Below, piece after piece: positions 4,290 through 5,235 of a DNA stretch of 5,235 bases. This stretch comes from Gemmatimonadota bacterium (GTDB taxonomy: Bacteria > Gemmatimonadota > Gemmatimonadetes > Gemmatimonadales > GWC2-71-9): contig QHTW01000076.1 of the NCBI GenBank assembly GCA_003220955.1, positions 1-5,235 of the forward strand, given 5' to 3'. The position numbers and the translations under genes are program-made. The notes below the pieces were generated by a model. The model was not told the DNA's origin. It was given only the letters and a program-made list of their open reading frames with translations, and made no database searches. The first letter of the stretch is position 1; the number at the start of each line of letters is the position of its first letter.

Positions 4290-5235
4290 TCAGGTTCGGA
4301 ACTGCAGGTTGTACAAGCGGCGGTACAGACCGTCCGCGGCCAGCAGATGGTCGTGACTGCCGCGCTCGACGATCCGGCCTTCGGCCAGCACCACGATGAA
4401 GTCCGCATGCCGCACCGTTGCGAGGCGATGCGCGATCACGAAGACGGTGCGATGGGCCATCAGCCGGTCGATGGCCTCCTGCACGAGGCGCTCCGATTCG
4501 GTGTCGAGCGCGCTCGTCGCTTCGTCGAGAATCAAGATCGGCGGATCGCGCAGCAGCGCGCGCGCGATCGCGATGCGCTGGCGCTGCCCGCCGCTGAGCC
4601 GCGTGCCGCGCTCGCCCAGCACCGTGTTATAGCCTTCCGGCAAACGCATGATGAATTCGTCCGCATTAGCGGCGCGCGCCGCGGCGCGGACGTGCGCGAG
4701 GGGCACGTCTTTCAAGCCGTATGCGATGTTCGCGAGCACCGTATCGTTGAGCAGCACGGTCTCCTGTGACACGATGCCCATCAGCCGCCGCAGCGATGTT
4801 CGCGTGTAGTTCGTGAGCGGCACGCCATCGAGCAGGATTTCGCCGCGCGTCGGTTCGTAGAAGCGCGGCAGCAGGTCGACGAGCGTTGTCTTCCCGGCGC
4901 CCGACGGCCCGACGATCGCGACGACCTGCCCGCGCTGCACCTCGAGATCGACGTCCCGCAGCACCGCTTCTGCCGGCTCGTACTCGAACGACACACCGCG
5001 GAATTCGATCCGCTCGCCGAACTCCGCGGTCGTCTCGCCGGGGCGATCTCCTTCGGCGGATGGCAGGTCGAGCACCTCGAACACGCGATCCGCCGATGCG
5101 ACCGCCGCGGCCATGGTGGCGGGGTAATTCGAGACCGACTTGATCGGCGACATCAATCGCAAGCTGACGGCGAGGAACGTGATCAGTACCGCGGGATCGA
5201 GCGTCGCCGACGCGCCGAGGGCGAGCCGGGTGCCG
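4290..5235 (-). CDS. Type I ABC exporter (MsbA-like), C-terminal part, 5'-truncated by window edge
   Basis: ATP-driven inner-membrane exporter with membrane and ATPase domains on one chain; the MsbA-like group flips lipid A, glycolipids or drugs. The frame is open to position 5234, so most of the transmembrane domain is missing. What remains begins with the end of the last membrane helix (LDPAVLITFLAVSLRLMSPI), then the linker ATMAAAVASADRVFEVLD. Numbering from the codon at 5162, the ATPase domain has an A-loop aromatic near FEYEP (59-63), Walker A GPSGAGKTT (85-93, Lys91), Q-loop Gln133 in VSQETVLLND, signature LSGGQ (189-193), Walker B ILILD with catalytic Glu214 and D-loop SALD, and switch His245 in VIAHRL. 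All ATPase motifs are intact. The C-terminus YNLQFRT is typical of this group. TGA at 4292-4290 is one base from the GTG of the downstream GT2-like gene, indicating one operon. With four glycosyltransferase genes nearby, a glycolipid substrate is the best inference. A multidrug exporter cannot be excluded. Confidence 0.95.
   Translation of the reverse strand, partial: GTRLALGASATLDPAVLITFLAVSLRLMSPIKSVSNYPATMAAAVASADRVFEVLDLPSAEGDRPGETTAEFGERIEFRGVSFEYEPAEAVLRDVDLEVQRGQVVAIVGPSGAGKTTLVDLLPRFYEPTRGEILLDGVPLTNYTRTSLRRLMGIVSQETVLLNDTVLANIAYGLKDVPLAHVRAAARAANADEFIMRLPEGYNTVLGERGTRLSGGQRQRIAIARALLRDPPILILDEATSALDTESERLVQEAIDRLMAHRTVFVIAHRLATVRHADFIVVLAEGRIVERGSHDHLLAADGLYRRLYNLQFRT

Noticed and set aside
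3506..4399. Long open frame on the plus strand opposite the GT2-like gene
   Set aside because: Antisense shadow: it spans parts of two well-supported minus-strand genes and shows no family motif.
4289..4408. Start of the GT2-like gene at ATG 4408
   Set aside because: The extra 40 residues are rich in Cys, Ser, Thr and Trp and come from an alternative frame of the exporter's conserved C-terminus; homology begins at GTG 4288.
4026..4769. Open frame of about 247 codons on the plus strand
   Set aside because: Lies opposite the ABC exporter Walker B and signature region and the start of the GT2-like gene; no domain is visible.
5160..5162. TTG at 5162 as start of the ABC protein
   Set aside because: The frame continues to the window edge with membrane-helix sequence typical of the last transmembrane segment of type I exporters, so the protein is truncated by the window rather than starting here.

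Overview
The window is GC-rich, densely packed chromosomal DNA, probably from a Gram-negative bacterium. The signs are a strong G/C preference at third codon positions, a 143-base largest gap between genes, and an MsbA-type exporter beside surface-glycan glycosyltransferases. No rRNA, tRNA, IS element, CRISPR array or phage gene is visible. A soil-type phylum such as Gemmatimonadota or Acidobacteriota is plausible, but the sequence alone does not prove it.

Layout, left to right. (1) The left edge (+) holds a small single-cluster ferredoxin that may lose its first codons to the edge. (2) Tail to tail with it, overlapping by 4 bases, is a full-length GT4 glycosyltransferase on the minus strand (217-1395). 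(3) A 143-base divergent intergenic region follows. It has a good -10 box close to the next ATG and a weaker promoter candidate facing the other way. (4) A tandem pair of paralogous GT4-type glycosyltransferases lies on the plus strand. The first (1539-2488) is broken by what looks like a 7-base deletion. The second (2490-3440) is intact and appears to start at a CTG codon behind a perfect GGAGGT, one base after the stop of the first. (5) On the minus strand, a type I ABC exporter enters from the right edge (5235-4290). One base after its stop, a GT2-like glycosyltransferase begins at GTG (4288-3425). The latter overlaps the end of the GT4 pair by 16 bases, tail to tail.

Working together: four glycosyltransferase genes and an MsbA-like lipid or glycolipid flippase form a typical locus for building and exporting a surface glycan (lipopolysaccharide core, O-antigen or another glycolipid). 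The ferredoxin is a redox protein whose function is probably unrelated and is simply adjacent. The most notable points are the decaying first copy of the tandem pair, which also carries swaps at conserved active-site positions, and the unusual CTG initiation of its intact neighbour.
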